Positions 38,806-48,170 of a stretch of DNA of 64,000 bases are shown piece after piece. A program made the translations under genes and the position numbers. Each line of letters begins with the position of its first letter. Position 1 is the stretch's first letter. The DNA is from Budvicia aquatica DSM 5075 = ATCC 35567 (lineage in GTDB: Bacteria > Pseudomonadota > Gammaproteobacteria > Enterobacterales > Enterobacteriaceae): positions 177,881-241,880 of the forward strand of contig NZ_KE386588.1 in the NCBI RefSeq assembly GCF_000427805.1, given 5' to 3'. Under the pieces are notes generated by a model. The model did not search any database and was not told the origin of the DNA. It saw nothing but the letters and a program-made list of their open reading frames with translations.

Positions 38806-38906
38806 CAGACTTATCTTCCCTGCCTGTTGACGACGGGCCAAGGCGATACGTTATCAGAAGCGCTCTACGACAAAGAGATAGGCATCTAATTGTTACGCAT
38901 CAGGTT

Positions 38907-40073
38907 TTAGACTTCTTTTATTACAATTGGTTCACCGTTCATTTTCTTTTTTAACGTTCTCTTAGTCCGATCAATAACATCGCCGGCTAACTGGCCACAG
39001 GCGGCATCGATGTCATCACCTCGGGTTTTACGCACAATAACGGTAAAACCATATTCCATAAGTACTTTAGAAAAACGATCAACCCGACTATTAGAGCTAC
39101 GCCCATAAGGGGCTCCGGGGAACGGATTCCATGGAATCAGGTTAATTTTGCAAGGTGTGTCTTTAAGACACTCCGCCAACTCATGTGCATGTTCAGTACC
39201 GTCATTAATATGGTCTAACATCACATACTCAACGGTAACACGCCCCTGATTCGCATTTGATTTACTTAAATAACGGCGAACAGAAGAGAGAAATGTTTCG
39301 ATATTATATTTACGATTGATCGGCACAATATCATCGCGAATCCGGTCATTTGGTGCATGCAATGAAATCGCTAATGCTACATCGATCATATCGCCAAGTT
39401 TATCCAGTGCAGGAACCACACCAGAGGTCGATAAGGTTACCCGACGTTTAGATAAACCAAAGCCGAAGTCATCAAGCATAATTTCCATCGCAGGTACAAC
39501 GTTGGTCAGGTTCAGCAGCGGTTCGCCCATTCCCATCATGACAACGTTAGTAATCGGGCGTTGTCCGGCCAGTCTGGATGGACCGATAATTTTAGCCGCG
39601 CGCCATACCTGACCAATAATCTCTGAAACCCGTAAATTGCGGTTAAAGCCTTGTTGGGCCGTAGAACAAAACTTACATTCCAGAGCACAGCCAACCTGCG
39701 ATGATACACACAGCGTAGCCCGATCTTCTTCCGGAATATAAACGGTTTCAACCTGCTGATCGCCAACGGCAATAGCCCATTTGATGGTACCATCAGCGGA
39801 ACGCTGTTCGGTCACCACTTCCGGTGCACGAATTTCTGCAATTTGCTGAAGCTTTGCCCGCAAGACCTTATTTATATCCGTCATTTGCTCAAAATCATCA
39901 TAGCCAAAGTGATACATCCACTTCATTACCTGATCGGCACGAAATGGCTTTTCACCCAGTGAAGCAAAAAACTCACGCATTGCCTGACGATTAAGATCTA
40001 ATAAATTAATTTTTTCTGATGGATTAGCAATTAAAATGCTGGCTTCAGATTGAGCAGAAACATGTTCGGACAT
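38907..40073 (-). CDS. rlmN: 23S rRNA m2A2503 / tRNA m2A37 methyltransferase
   Basis: 388 residues. A radical SAM enzyme with the cluster motif CALECKFC (CxxxCxxC, about residues 128-135). Other hallmarks are MGMGEPLLN and the methyl-carrier Cys in DIDAACGQL near the C-terminus. It methylates A2503 of 23S rRNA and A37 of some tRNAs. Confidence 0.98.
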   Translation of the reverse strand: MSEHVSAQSEASILIANPSEKINLLDLNRQAMREFFASLGEKPFRADQVMKWMYHFGYDDFEQMTDINKVLRAKLQQIAEIRAPEVVTEQRSADGTIKWAIAVGDQQVETVYIPEEDRATLCVSSQVGCALECKFCSTAQQGFNRNLRVSEIIGQVWRAAKIIGPSRLAGQRPITNVVMMGMGEPLLNLTNVVPAMEIMLDDFGFGLSKRRVTLSTSGVVPALDKLGDMIDVALAISLHAPNDRIRDDIVPINRKYNIETFLSSVRRYLSKSNANQGRVTVEYVMLDHINDGTEHAHELAECLKDTPCKINLIPWNPFPGAPYGRSSNSRVDRFSKVLMEYGFTVIVRKTRGDDIDAACGQLAGDVIDRTKRTLKKKMNGEPIVIKEV

Positions 40074-40371
40074 GGTAATAAAGGCCTCGTTGTTACACTT
40101 TATGGCGCTAGAAAATCTAGAGAATTAAAGGATGATAAAATTATACCTAACAAAAACCGCATTAAACTACGGCACACGGTGCATTGTACTGCTTTTAACA
40201 CTAAGTTTCTATGCAGATAATCAGAGTTAAAAAATATTTATACCGACTCATAATTTAGCAATAATAACTGAGTATTGTCTGGTTAGATGAAGATAAATGT
40301 AACGCTATCTTAATATCACTACGCCTTCGAATTTAATTACTGCCCAGATAAACCGCCTTCAGAGTTTACAA
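40074..40371. other. Region between ndk and rlmN
   Basis: AT-rich gap of about 300 bases with no gene seen. It probably holds the promoter of the rlmN-pilW-rodZ-ispG run. Confidence 0.4.
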
Positions 40372-40403
40372 AAATATCATGGCCCGAAAAGGCCATGATA
40401 TTT
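40372..40403 (-). terminator. Terminator of ndk
   Basis: AAATATCATGGCC (40372-40384) pairs perfectly over 13 bases with GGCCATGATATTT (40391-40403). On the minus strand it is followed by TTG and lies 14 bases after the ndk stop. Confidence 0.85.
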
Positions 40404-40416
40404 ACTGGTATTTAAC

Positions 40417-40848
40417 TTAGCGAATACGTGAATGAACTTCACCTTCACTGAAAAAATAAGCAATTTCGCGCGCCGCTGAAGCCGCTGAATCAGAGCCATG
40501 GACCGCATTTTCAGTCAGGCTGTCAGCATAATCAGCACGCAATGTACCAGCCAATGCATTTGCCGGATTAGTCGCTCCCATCAGGTCACGATAACGCTGA
40601 ACGGCGTTTTCACCTTCAAGTACCTGAACAACAACCGGTCCTGAAGTCATAAAATCCAGCAAACCATTAAAGAAAGGTTTTCCGTCATGCTCGGCATAAA
40701 AGCCGGCAGCCTGCTCACGGGTCAGATGCAACATTTTGGCTCCGACGATAGTAAAACCGGCATTTTCGAAGCGAGCATAGATAGAGCCAATCACATTTTT
40801 AGCAACTGCATTTGGTTTCAGGATAGAAAGAGTACGTTCAGCAGACAT
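40417..40848 (-). CDS. ndk: Nucleoside diphosphate kinase
   Basis: 143 residues from ATG 40848, the E. coli length; GAGGTGA precedes it. A GTG six bases upstream is disregarded. It transfers phosphate from ATP to NDPs through the phospho-histidine in NAVHGSDS (His117). The nucleotide-binding motif [11 protein letters not shown] is at the start. Confidence 0.98.
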   Translation of the reverse strand: MSAERTLSILKPNAVAKNVIGSIYARFENAGFTIVGAKMLHLTREQAAGFYAEHDGKPFFNGLLDFMTSGPVVVQVLEGENAVQRYRDLMGATNPANALAGTLRADYADSLTENAVHGSDSAASAAREIAYFFSEGEVHSRIR

Positions 40849-41129
40849 GTTCACCTCATATGATACATATGTATATGTTTTATCATTTTGTATTTTTTGG
40901 ATAAGGCATTGTAGGAATACGCTATTCGGGGCTGATTATACGAAGAGATATTAACCTTGACCATCTCAGATGTAACATTTTTTTAAAATAAACTCATCTT
41001 ATTACACACTTTTCAGTCCATCGCGCATTTCGATTGATATTTTAAATAGGATATCTATAAAAAGTTCGAGCATGACCGCATAAAAATCGCCTCGAATGCA
41101 CTAGAAGAACTAGGCAATAGCTCTAAAAA

Positions 41130-41831
41130 TTAGCTATTTTTATCTTCCAGAACGTTATTGAGATGGTCACACATCGCCTTTTCTGCGGCTAATGGATCGC
41201 GTTCGGTAATGCTACGGTAAATGTTTTCATGTTCCTGAAGGGTGACTTCACGGGTTTTAAACCTGAGCATCTCCTGACGATAATCTGACATCCATTGAAA
41301 TACCGCTTGTGATACCGCCAAATAAATAGGATTACCTGATATTCGGGCAACCTCTTGGTGAAAAGCCATATCGGCCATAACAAAATCATCGTTTTCAACC
41401 GCATCATGCATGGCTTTAAGCGCGACTTTCAAACGGGTTAAATCAATAGCATTGGCCTTTTCTGCCGCCATTCTGGCTAAACCCGATTCGAAAAATATTC
41501 GCGCCTCTAATAAGTGGTCAATATTTTTACTGGAACTGGAGAGCATATGGCGAGCAGCAACATCAATTTGTTCAATCATTGAATGCATATCGATACGCTC
41601 AATACATGCTCTTTCGCCATGACGGATGGTGATCATTCCCATCCCGGACAGGCGCTGCATAGCTTCACGCACTACAGGTCGCCCGACGCCGAATAGAGTC
41701 ATCAGTTCTCTTTCCGGCGGCATCTGGTCGCCGGGTTGTAAATCCTCTTCCCGAATCATATTCAATAGCTGTTCGAAAACTTCATCAGAGAGTTTTTTAC
41801 GTTGGATTAATCGACTTTTAGTTACGGGCAT
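41130..41831 (-). CDS. GntR-family regulator with FCD domain (NanR/FadR-like)
   Basis: 233 residues. The winged-helix domain spans about residues 10-80 with the GntR signature LQPGDQMPPERELMTLFGV and VVREAMQRL. The FCD ligand domain follows, with the usual metal-binding pattern (LLEARIFFE, FHQEVARISGNP, HENIYRSI). Such regulators respond to sugar acids. It lies directly beyond the catabolic genes at 41967-44992, from which a terminator separates it. It probably controls them, perhaps through TGGTATGATGA motifs upstream of the permease gene. Confidence 0.88.
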   Translation of the reverse strand: MPVTKSRLIQRKKLSDEVFEQLLNMIREEDLQPGDQMPPERELMTLFGVGRPVVREAMQRLSGMGMITIRHGERACIERIDMHSMIEQIDVAARHMLSSSSKNIDHLLEARIFFESGLARMAAEKANAIDLTRLKVALKAMHDAVENDDFVMADMAFHQEVARISGNPIYLAVSQAVFQWMSDYRQEMLRFKTREVTLQEHENIYRSITERDPLAAEKAMCDHLNNVLEDKNS

Positions 41832-41905
41832 CTGAATACCACTCTTTGCGTATCTGATTGAGTATTCAGTATTCTATCGATATAACCAGAGGGTCACAAC
41901 TTGAA

Positions 41906-41944
41906 CAAAAAACCGGACGTCTTTATGCAATATAAAGACGTCCG
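41906..41944 (-). terminator. Terminator of the sugar-acid catabolic operon
   Basis: CGGACGTCTTTAT (41914-41926) pairs with ATAAAGACGTCCG (41932-41944); the minus strand continues GGTTTTTTG. It ends the permease/decarboxylase/oxidoisomerase transcript. Confidence 0.9.
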
Positions 41945-41966
41945 AATAAGGGTGATTTACTAAAAA

Positions 41967-42824
41967 TTAACGACGAACCGCATTAATCTTAAGCATTCTG
42001 GCTAAGACTAAATCGAGCTCTTTTTCATCAAAAATCGTTTTCCAGTCAGGCTTAATAATTTTCTCTTTACCATACTCAATCGCGATCATACAGGCATCAG
42101 AGAACGGATTAGTACTACGGAAGGCAACGGCTAACGCAATCTGAATATGTCCGTACATAATCGCTTTTGCGGCTGCCTCAGGAACCCCGCAGCTTTTAAC
42201 GGTCTCATCTAAAGCCTCTTTCATTAAAGTCCCGACCATGCAAGTCACCGTTTCGACCAACGTCGGCTCCAAATAGGCTAACTGCTTGACGGTAATCCAA
42301 TGAACATCATCCACAGGAGCATACATCTGGCGCACAATATTCTCTAACGCGCTACGTTGCTCAGCCGTTCCCTGCTCAAATGCAGCAACAATGGACTGAA
42401 CCGCAGCCACGCCGCCGAAGGCATCGTCATACTCTGCTTTGGTGTATCGTTCTAAGAACACCGACGGATGACAAGGATGGGCCACGGCATAGAGAATATC
42501 TGCCCGTTGAGCGATCAAATTGGCATAGGATGCCGCAGGATCAAGCGTGAGTAATATCGCACCCGGCTTCATTTTAGGTACGATAACAGAGGATATTTTT
42601 TGCAAAATAATATCTGGCACCGCCAGAATAACGACGTCACTGATAGCAATAGAAGTATCTGCATCCGTCACTTCCCTGCCAGCATCGTTTACCCGCTGTT
42701 GTCCCTGCGGAGCCGTTTCACAATAGAAGACTTGATACTGGCTCTTCTGAAGATTGTCAGAAATTCGCATGCCCATTTTACCGCCGGCACCCAGTAAAGT
42801 GATGGTTTTCAATTCAGTTAACAT
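41967..42824 (-). CDS. Probable D-apionate oxidoisomerase (ApnO-like)
   Basis: 285 residues. An N-terminal Rossmann fold binds NAD(P) through LLGAGGKMGMRISDNL (residues about 10-25), and a helical domain resembling 6-phosphogluconate dehydrogenase follows. This architecture is that of ApnO, which turns D-apionate into 3-oxo-isoapionate. The gene starts one base after the stop of a TIM-barrel gene of OiaC type, which removes CO2 from that product. The combination supports the assignment, but it is made by family pattern and context; other branched sugar-acid dehydrogenases are possible. Confidence 0.65.
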   Translation of the reverse strand: MLTELKTITLLGAGGKMGMRISDNLQKSQYQVFYCETAPQGQQRVNDAGREVTDADTSIAISDVVILAVPDIILQKISSVIVPKMKPGAILLTLDPAASYANLIAQRADILYAVAHPCHPSVFLERYTKAEYDDAFGGVAAVQSIVAAFEQGTAEQRSALENIVRQMYAPVDDVHWITVKQLAYLEPTLVETVTCMVGTLMKEALDETVKSCGVPEAAAKAIMYGHIQIALAVAFRSTNPFSDACMIAIEYGKEKIIKPDWKTIFDEKELDLVLARMLKINAVRR

Positions 42825-42825
42825 G

Positions 42826-43635
42826 TTATTGCTCCTGTTTAAGTCTATTACGGATGTAATTCAGATTATGACGAGTCCATTGATTCTCTAGCCGGCAGGT
42901 TGTAACGGCATTGGTTTGCCACGGCAGCCAGTGTTCAATAATTTGATTAATCCCACGTGGTTCCGGGTTGACCTGCTTGATTAGATAGTCGTAATCCAGC
43001 AAGCCGGTACCCAGCGGACAGCCAACAAGATTGAACCCCACCCACCCCGCCTGACGGGAGAAGAGGAAATCCTTAACGTGAAGATTAGTGACTCGATGCT
43101 TAGTGTTGTTAATTACGTCTTTAGGGTTTTCTAATGCAGCCACACAGTTACCGGGATCGAGACAGACTCCGACATAGGGGGAGTCGATACGGTCTATCAC
43201 CGACACCATGGTCTTGCTGTTCACTTGCTCGTAAGTCTCTAAACTGAGGTGAATACCGCTTGCTTCAAGACGAGGTAACGCCTGACGAATGAAGACTTCA
43301 GCCTCTTTAGCTGTCGGTTGATGCACTGGCGTATTAAACATACTGCGTAATATTCGGACATTGAGTTTGCGGGCAATGTGCAAATAAGGATCTAAGTGTT
43401 CAGCCTTTAATCCTCTGGTGCCCAGCTCTAACTCAATACCTAACGCCTGAGCCTGTTTGCGTAGTTCCAACAACTCGGCATCAGACAGCGTGGTAATTTT
43501 TTCATAGTCGCAAATCTGAAAAAGCTTAACGTCTAACTCAGCGCACTGTTCTAACATTTGAACTAATGTCATCGGCGTAGGAACACGTTCAGAGCCGCGC
43601 CAGAAAAACGAATAAGTACTCAAACCAATAGCCAT
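42826..43635 (-). CDS. Probable 3-oxo-isoapionate decarboxylase (OiaC-like TIM barrel)
   Basis: 269 residues from ATG 43635, preceded by AGGAAAA; a longer frame begins inside the permease gene. The protein belongs to the xylose-isomerase-like TIM barrel (AP endonuclease 2) fold: LSLETYEQ, GVCLDPGNC and HVKDF give the usual Glu, Asp and His metal ligands. In D-apionate catabolism OiaC decarboxylates 3-oxo-isoapionate to L-erythrulose. Coupled on both sides (one-base gaps) to the permease and the ApnO-like gene. A different isomerase or epimerase role cannot be ruled out. Confidence 0.62.
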   Translation of the reverse strand: MAIGLSTYSFFWRGSERVPTPMTLVQMLEQCAELDVKLFQICDYEKITTLSDAELLELRKQAQALGIELELGTRGLKAEHLDPYLHIARKLNVRILRSMFNTPVHQPTAKEAEVFIRQALPRLEASGIHLSLETYEQVNSKTMVSVIDRIDSPYVGVCLDPGNCVAALENPKDVINNTKHRVTNLHVKDFLFSRQAGWVGFNLVGCPLGTGLLDYDYLIKQVNPEPRGINQIIEHWLPWQTNAVTTCRLENQWTRHNLNYIRNRLKQEQ

Positions 43636-43636
43636 A

Positions 43637-44992
43637 TTATTTTTCCTGTAATGACTGAGAAGCGATGGGTATTGAAGGAGCATCAGCGGGTTTTTGATAG
43701 CTTTTCATCATTAGCATCAGCACTGCGGACAGCAGCATAAACCCGCCGACGGCAAACATCGGAACCTCATAGTTGCCGCTAAGGTCGTGCAGAATTCCGG
43801 TAATATAGCCCGCGGAAAACCCCGCAATATTGCCGATGGTATTGATTAGCGCTACTGCCGCCGCTGCGGATGCTCCGGTCAGGAACTGTGTCGGAAGGGT
43901 CCAGAAGTTAGGAAGTGCAGAAAATATGGAGCATGCGGTGATGGTAATAACCACCATAATCGCAAAGGGTGATTCCATAAATAATGCGAGCGGTATACTT
44001 ACTGCACCAGTAATAGCTGGAATATATATATGCCAGCGGCGAATACCTCGTCGCGTTGCATCCCTTGACCAGAGATAAAGAGCTAAAGCTGCAGGTAGAT
44101 AAGGAATAGCGGTAATCAATCCTTTATCAAAGATGTCGAAGGTAACCTGAAACTGCTGCTGGAAACCGGCAATGATTGTCGGCAGGAAGAAACCTAAAGC
44201 ATACAACCCATAAATAAAGCCAAAATAGATCAGGCTTAGCATCCACACACGGCCATTAAACATTACCGTTAATACGCTGGGATGCTGGCTATTTTGCTTG
44301 GTCGCATGTTCCCGTTCCAATTCAGACACCAGCCACTGTTTTTCATCATCATTTAGCCAGCGTGCCTGCTCAGGCTTATCAACCAACCAGAACCAGGCAA
44401 TCAGGCCCACAAGGATCGCTGGAATCGATACCCCGAGGAACATAACCCGCCAACCGGCCAACCCTAAAAAACCATCCTGTCCAATAAGTACAGCCGCTAA
44501 AGGCGCACCAAAAACCACCGTTAAAGGCTGAGCCAGATAGAATAACGATAGAATTTTGCTCCGATAGCTGGCGGGTACCCAAAGGCTAAGATAGAGAATG
44601 GCTCCGGGGAAGAAGCCCGCTTCAGCAATTCCTAACAATATCCGTAGAATATAGAGCTCTTTAATTCCGGATACCCAGGTAAACAGCAGTGAAACAATAC
44701 CCCATGACACCATTATTCGAGCCAGCCACTTACGGGCTCCGAAACGGTGCAATGCTAGGTTACTCGGGACTTCAAGTAGTATGTATCCGATAAAAAATAT
44801 GCCTGATGCCAGTCCGAATTGTGCAATCGTCAACCCAAGATCCTGACTCATCCCATTCGGCCCTGCGAATGAAATTGCCGTACGATCTAAGAAATTGATA
44901 AAAAACATCAAACCAACAAAAGGGACCAACCGCAGAGATATTTTATTAATCGCTGATTTTTCTACGCTGCTCGGTGGAGAATGTTCGCTCAT
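43637..44992 (-). CDS. MFS permease of the anion:cation symporter family
   Basis: 451 residues from ATG 44992, with AAAGGA seven bases before; a GTG at 45007 is less likely. Twelve membrane segments. The start RLVPFVGLMFFINFLDRTAI and the motif GIAEAGFFPGAILYLSLWVP are typical for ACS carriers of hexuronates, tartrate and related sugar acids. First gene of the cassette, so it probably imports the substrate of the two enzymes that follow. Confidence 0.85.
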   Translation of the reverse strand: MSEHSPPSSVEKSAINKISLRLVPFVGLMFFINFLDRTAISFAGPNGMSQDLGLTIAQFGLASGIFFIGYILLEVPSNLALHRFGARKWLARIMVSWGIVSLLFTWVSGIKELYILRILLGIAEAGFFPGAILYLSLWVPASYRSKILSLFYLAQPLTVVFGAPLAAVLIGQDGFLGLAGWRVMFLGVSIPAILVGLIAWFWLVDKPEQARWLNDDEKQWLVSELEREHATKQNSQHPSVLTVMFNGRVWMLSLIYFGFIYGLYALGFFLPTIIAGFQQQFQVTFDIFDKGLITAIPYLPAALALYLWSRDATRRGIRRWHIYIPAITGAVSIPLALFMESPFAIMVVITITACSIFSALPNFWTLPTQFLTGASAAAAVALINTIGNIAGFSAGYITGILHDLSGNYEVPMFAVGGFMLLSAVLMLMMKSYQKPADAPSIPIASQSLQEK

Positions 44993-45007
44993 AATTATTC
45001 CTTTCAC

Positions 45008-45605
45008 ACTATCACTACCTATACTGGCTGCTGAGCCTGCGGTTAAAAAAACAGCCTCAGTGGTATGATGACGTGACTTCTAATTAAGATTAACAATATG
45101 CCTACAAATAAAAAACGTAGGCGGTTCAAATAGCTATCCATTAAGGGTGGCTAGATGCTTTATAATTCCGATGACTATGTATCTATCTCATCAATCTGAT
45201 ACTTATTTTTATAAACGTATTTTTCAAAACTGAACGCCTGGTTTTTTAATTATTGGTCAGCTTGAGTCATTGGTATGATGACATGATGAATAAATACGGT
45301 TATAAAAACGATCGTCGTGATCTTTTGTTCACAACTTAAACATTGGGTGGATTTTAGAAGTATGATGATAACTATCATTATGGATTTGGATGGTCAATCA
45401 GTTACCTGAATTAGAGTATAATATTGCAATCAAGCTCACAAAATATACCGTTGAGATAAATAATATGGTTGATTGGGTTTATTTTGTTAAACTTAATTTA
45501 AACTATGGATAAACGATTCAGCAAATTGATGTGAGTAAAAATCGCGTTCCGGCTGAACATATGAACAATAAATAAATCATATGTTAGTTAGCTATAGCAG
45601 AAATG
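45008..45605. promoter_or_regulatory. Leader region of the catabolic cassette with three repeated motifs
   Basis: About 600 bases with no gene. TGGTATGATGAC occurs at 45061-45072 and 45271-45282, and a related AGTATGATGAT at 45359-45369 within a near-palindrome that ends in ATCAT. These are candidate operators for the GntR/FCD regulator. All three lie upstream of the permease start. Confidence 0.5.
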
Positions 45606-45636
45606 ATAAAAATAACGGCCTGTAGAATACAGGCCG
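45606..45636 (-). terminator. Terminator of pbpC
   Basis: CGGCCTGTA (45616-45624) pairs with TACAGGCCG (45628-45636), loop of three. The minus strand then reads TTATTTTTATC. Confidence 0.85.
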
Positions 45637-45702
45637 AAGGTATAATGCATAGATAGCCCTAATCTGGGCTTATGTCTGTGGTTTACAAATCTAATAACCC
45701 AA

Positions 45703-48054
45703 TCAATCCAGCACAAAGCTTACGCTATTCACCTGACCGCTTTCGTCCAATACGCTGATTTGATATTTTCCCGAAACGGTCAATGTCTGAATGAATGGAT
45801 CTGTTTGCTCTGTTTCGGTGACTGCCTCGCCGTTAATAAACCACCAGCGTTTACCTCTGCCGCCTTGAGTATCAAGGCGAAGATCCAGTGAGAGAGAACC
45901 CGGTATACGTTTTAATATAGCCCCTTCTTTTATGCCCAATATTAACAAGGGCGGGCTAGTGTCATATCCGATTGGCGGGCACGTTTCATCACGTACCGGC
46001 AGGCGCTCGTCTCTACGCTCAGCTAACGGCAGCCAAGTCTCCAGAGGGGTTGGCCATAGAGCAATACGGCGTTTAATTGCCCCGCTGCAATCCGGAGCCA
46101 CGCGTTTTCCTTCAGCGTTTACCCATAGGCTTAACCAGCCGCCAATACCGGTATCTTGCCCCGGGGCAGATAATGTCGGTGGAATGGTACCGTCCAAAAT
46201 CCATGCCTGACGTCGTTGACGACAGTTAGGGTCACCGGCTTCCAAACTCTGTCCCTGAGGCCAACAGATAACTGCCCTGCCGACTGAATCAGGCCGGGGA
46301 TCTCTTGGCCAAAATCTTGCAGTCTGAGCGCTTCGGTTAACCAGTAAATTATTAATCTGATGCAGAATAGGTACTGCTGTCGCGTAGCCAAACTGCCCTG
46401 CAACCGGAGTACCGTCGGGACGACCAACCCAAATACCAATAAGATAACCACCATTCATACCAATGGTCCATGCATCTCTATAGCCATAGCTTGTCCCGGT
46501 TTTCCACGCTAACGGAACAATATCAGAGAGTTGGTTATCAGGAACCGGGCGAGCCTCGCCGGCCAATATCCGCCGTACAATCCATGCAGAACCGGGAGAA
46601 AGTAGAGGGCGTTCAATTAAAGGGTCCTGTGGCCGGTAGCGCAAAGCGGCAACGTTGCCATGGCGAACAAAGGCACTGTAACCACTCACTAACTCATCCA
46701 TTCGCATGCCGGTTCCCCCCAAAATAAGGGAAAGGTTAGGTTCACTATTAAGCGGAAAACGTAAAGTGATGCCGGCATTACGCATATTGCCGGTAAAACG
46801 CTTAGGGCCATAGGCTTCAAGAACCTGTACTACGGGCAGATTCAACGATCTGACTAAAGCGTCTGACGCACTCACCGGGCCGTTAAATCCGGTATCAAAA
46901 TTACCGGGCCGGTAATCACCGAAACGGCGGGGAACATCTTGCAATAATGATTCGGCATGAATCAGGCCGTCATCCAACGCCATTCCATAAGCAAATGGTT
47001 TTAACGTAGAGCCCGGAGAGCGCCACGCGGTGATCATATCAACGTGACCAAAGCGGCTAACGTCATTAAGATCGACGGAACCGATGTAGGCTTTAACCGC
47101 CATGGTGGAATGTTCAACTACCAAAATTCCCATTGAGGTATTTTCAGGCAGCTGACTTTTCCACCCCATCGTCATATCTTCAAGCCGGCGCTGCAACGAG
47201 GCATCAATGGTGGTTTCAATCACATCGGACTTACTTTCAGACAACATACGACGAGCTAACAGAGGAGCCAGCTGTGGCGCTTGACGACCTGCCAACCAGA
47301 CGGTTTCCTCTTTTATCTCTTCAACCTGTTGCTCACTCCATACGCCATATTCGGCCAGGCGTGAGAGCACTTTATCTCTGGCTAACTGGGCTCTTTCTGG
47401 ATAACGATCCGGTCGTAAACGGCTTGGCGCCTGTGGTAACACCGCCAACAAGGCCGACTCAGCCCGGGTTAGCTCTGACGGCGGTTTATCCAGATAGGCC
47501 CAGCTGGCGGCACCGATACCCTGCAAAGTTCCGCCATAGGGTGCCCGATTGATATACAGCGTAAGAATTTGATCTTTGCTGTAATGCCACTCAAGTTGCA
47601 AGGTGCGAAAAACCTGACGCAGCTTGCCGGTAAGCGTCCTGTCATGGGGTTCAATTAAGCGGGCAACCTGCATTGATAGCGTACTTCCGCCGGAAACAAT
47701 GCGTTGATTTGTCAGGTTTTGCCACAGGGCCCGACCGATAGACAGTGGATTAATTCCGGGATGTTCGTAAAACCAGCGATCCTCATAGGTCAGCAAGGCT
47801 TCGATATAATAAGGAGATACCTGATCGAGTGAAACGGAATAGCGCCATACCCCTTCAGCATCGGCAAAGCGCCAAAGCGGAGTGCCATCATCGGCAACCA
47901 CCACTCGCGCTGTTTGTACGTTGGTATCCGGCAAAGGCCATATTTTATCCGCGCCCCACAGCCCGGCAGCGATTATCCCAACCATGAGTATCAATGCGGC
48001 CAGCGATCTACGCAAAAACCGAAGTGTGATTATATTTGAAAATATCCAACGCAA
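45703..48054 (-). CDS. pbpC: Penicillin-binding protein 1C
   Basis: 783 residues against 770 in E. coli. One N-terminal membrane anchor (about residues 15-35). The glycosyltransferase 51 domain contains LTYEDRWFYEHPG with the catalytic Glu. The transpeptidase domain has Ser349 in SPGSTLKPF and the KTG triad from Lys518. A C-terminal BiPBP_C beta domain closes the protein. PBP1C makes glycan strands in the periplasm. It follows yfhM, the conserved pair, with which it is thought to act in repair of damaged cell wall. Confidence 0.97.
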   Translation of the reverse strand: MRWIFSNIITLRFLRRSLAALILMVGIIAAGLWGADKIWPLPDTNVQTARVVVADDGTPLWRFADAEGVWRYSVSLDQVSPYYIEALLTYEDRWFYEHPGINPLSIGRALWQNLTNQRIVSGGSTLSMQVARLIEPHDRTLTGKLRQVFRTLQLEWHYSKDQILTLYINRAPYGGTLQGIGAASWAYLDKPPSELTRAESALLAVLPQAPSRLRPDRYPERAQLARDKVLSRLAEYGVWSEQQVEEIKEETVWLAGRQAPQLAPLLARRMLSESKSDVIETTIDASLQRRLEDMTMGWKSQLPENTSMGILVVEHSTMAVKAYIGSVDLNDVSRFGHVDMITAWRSPGSTLKPFAYGMALDDGLIHAESLLQDVPRRFGDYRPGNFDTGFNGPVSASDALVRSLNLPVVQVLEAYGPKRFTGNMRNAGITLRFPLNSEPNLSLILGGTGMRMDELVSGYSAFVRHGNVAALRYRPQDPLIERPLLSPGSAWIVRRILAGEARPVPDNQLSDIVPLAWKTGTSYGYRDAWTIGMNGGYLIGIWVGRPDGTPVAGQFGYATAVPILHQINNLLVNRSAQTARFWPRDPRPDSVGRAVICWPQGQSLEAGDPNCRQRRQAWILDGTIPPTLSAPGQDTGIGGWLSLWVNAEGKRVAPDCSGAIKRRIALWPTPLETWLPLAERRDERLPVRDETCPPIGYDTSPPLLILGIKEGAILKRIPGSLSLDLRLDTQGGRGKRWWFINGEAVTETEQTDPFIQTLTVSGKYQISVLDESGQVNSVSFVLD

Positions 48055-48122
48055 TTAGGGCTACTCATTGAAATTAGTACCAAATTAAAGAGACGAAATT
48101 TAAACTACGCCATCAACACGAT

Positions 48123-48144
48123 AAGGGCGCCATACGGCGCCCTT
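48123..48144 (-). terminator. Hairpin between yfhM and pbpC
   Basis: AAGGGCGCC (48123-48131) pairs with GGCGCCCTT (48136-48144), loop ATAC. On the minus strand the T-tract is poor, so read-through into pbpC is likely. The same stem core occurs at 31059-31086. Confidence 0.6.
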
Positions 48145-48170
48145 TTATTACACAAGCAGATTAGTCATTT

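Noticed and set aside
47133-47552. 139-codon plus-strand open frame inside pbpC
   Set aside because: Antisense to the conserved glycosyltransferase region of PBP1C; no start signal and no recognisable product.
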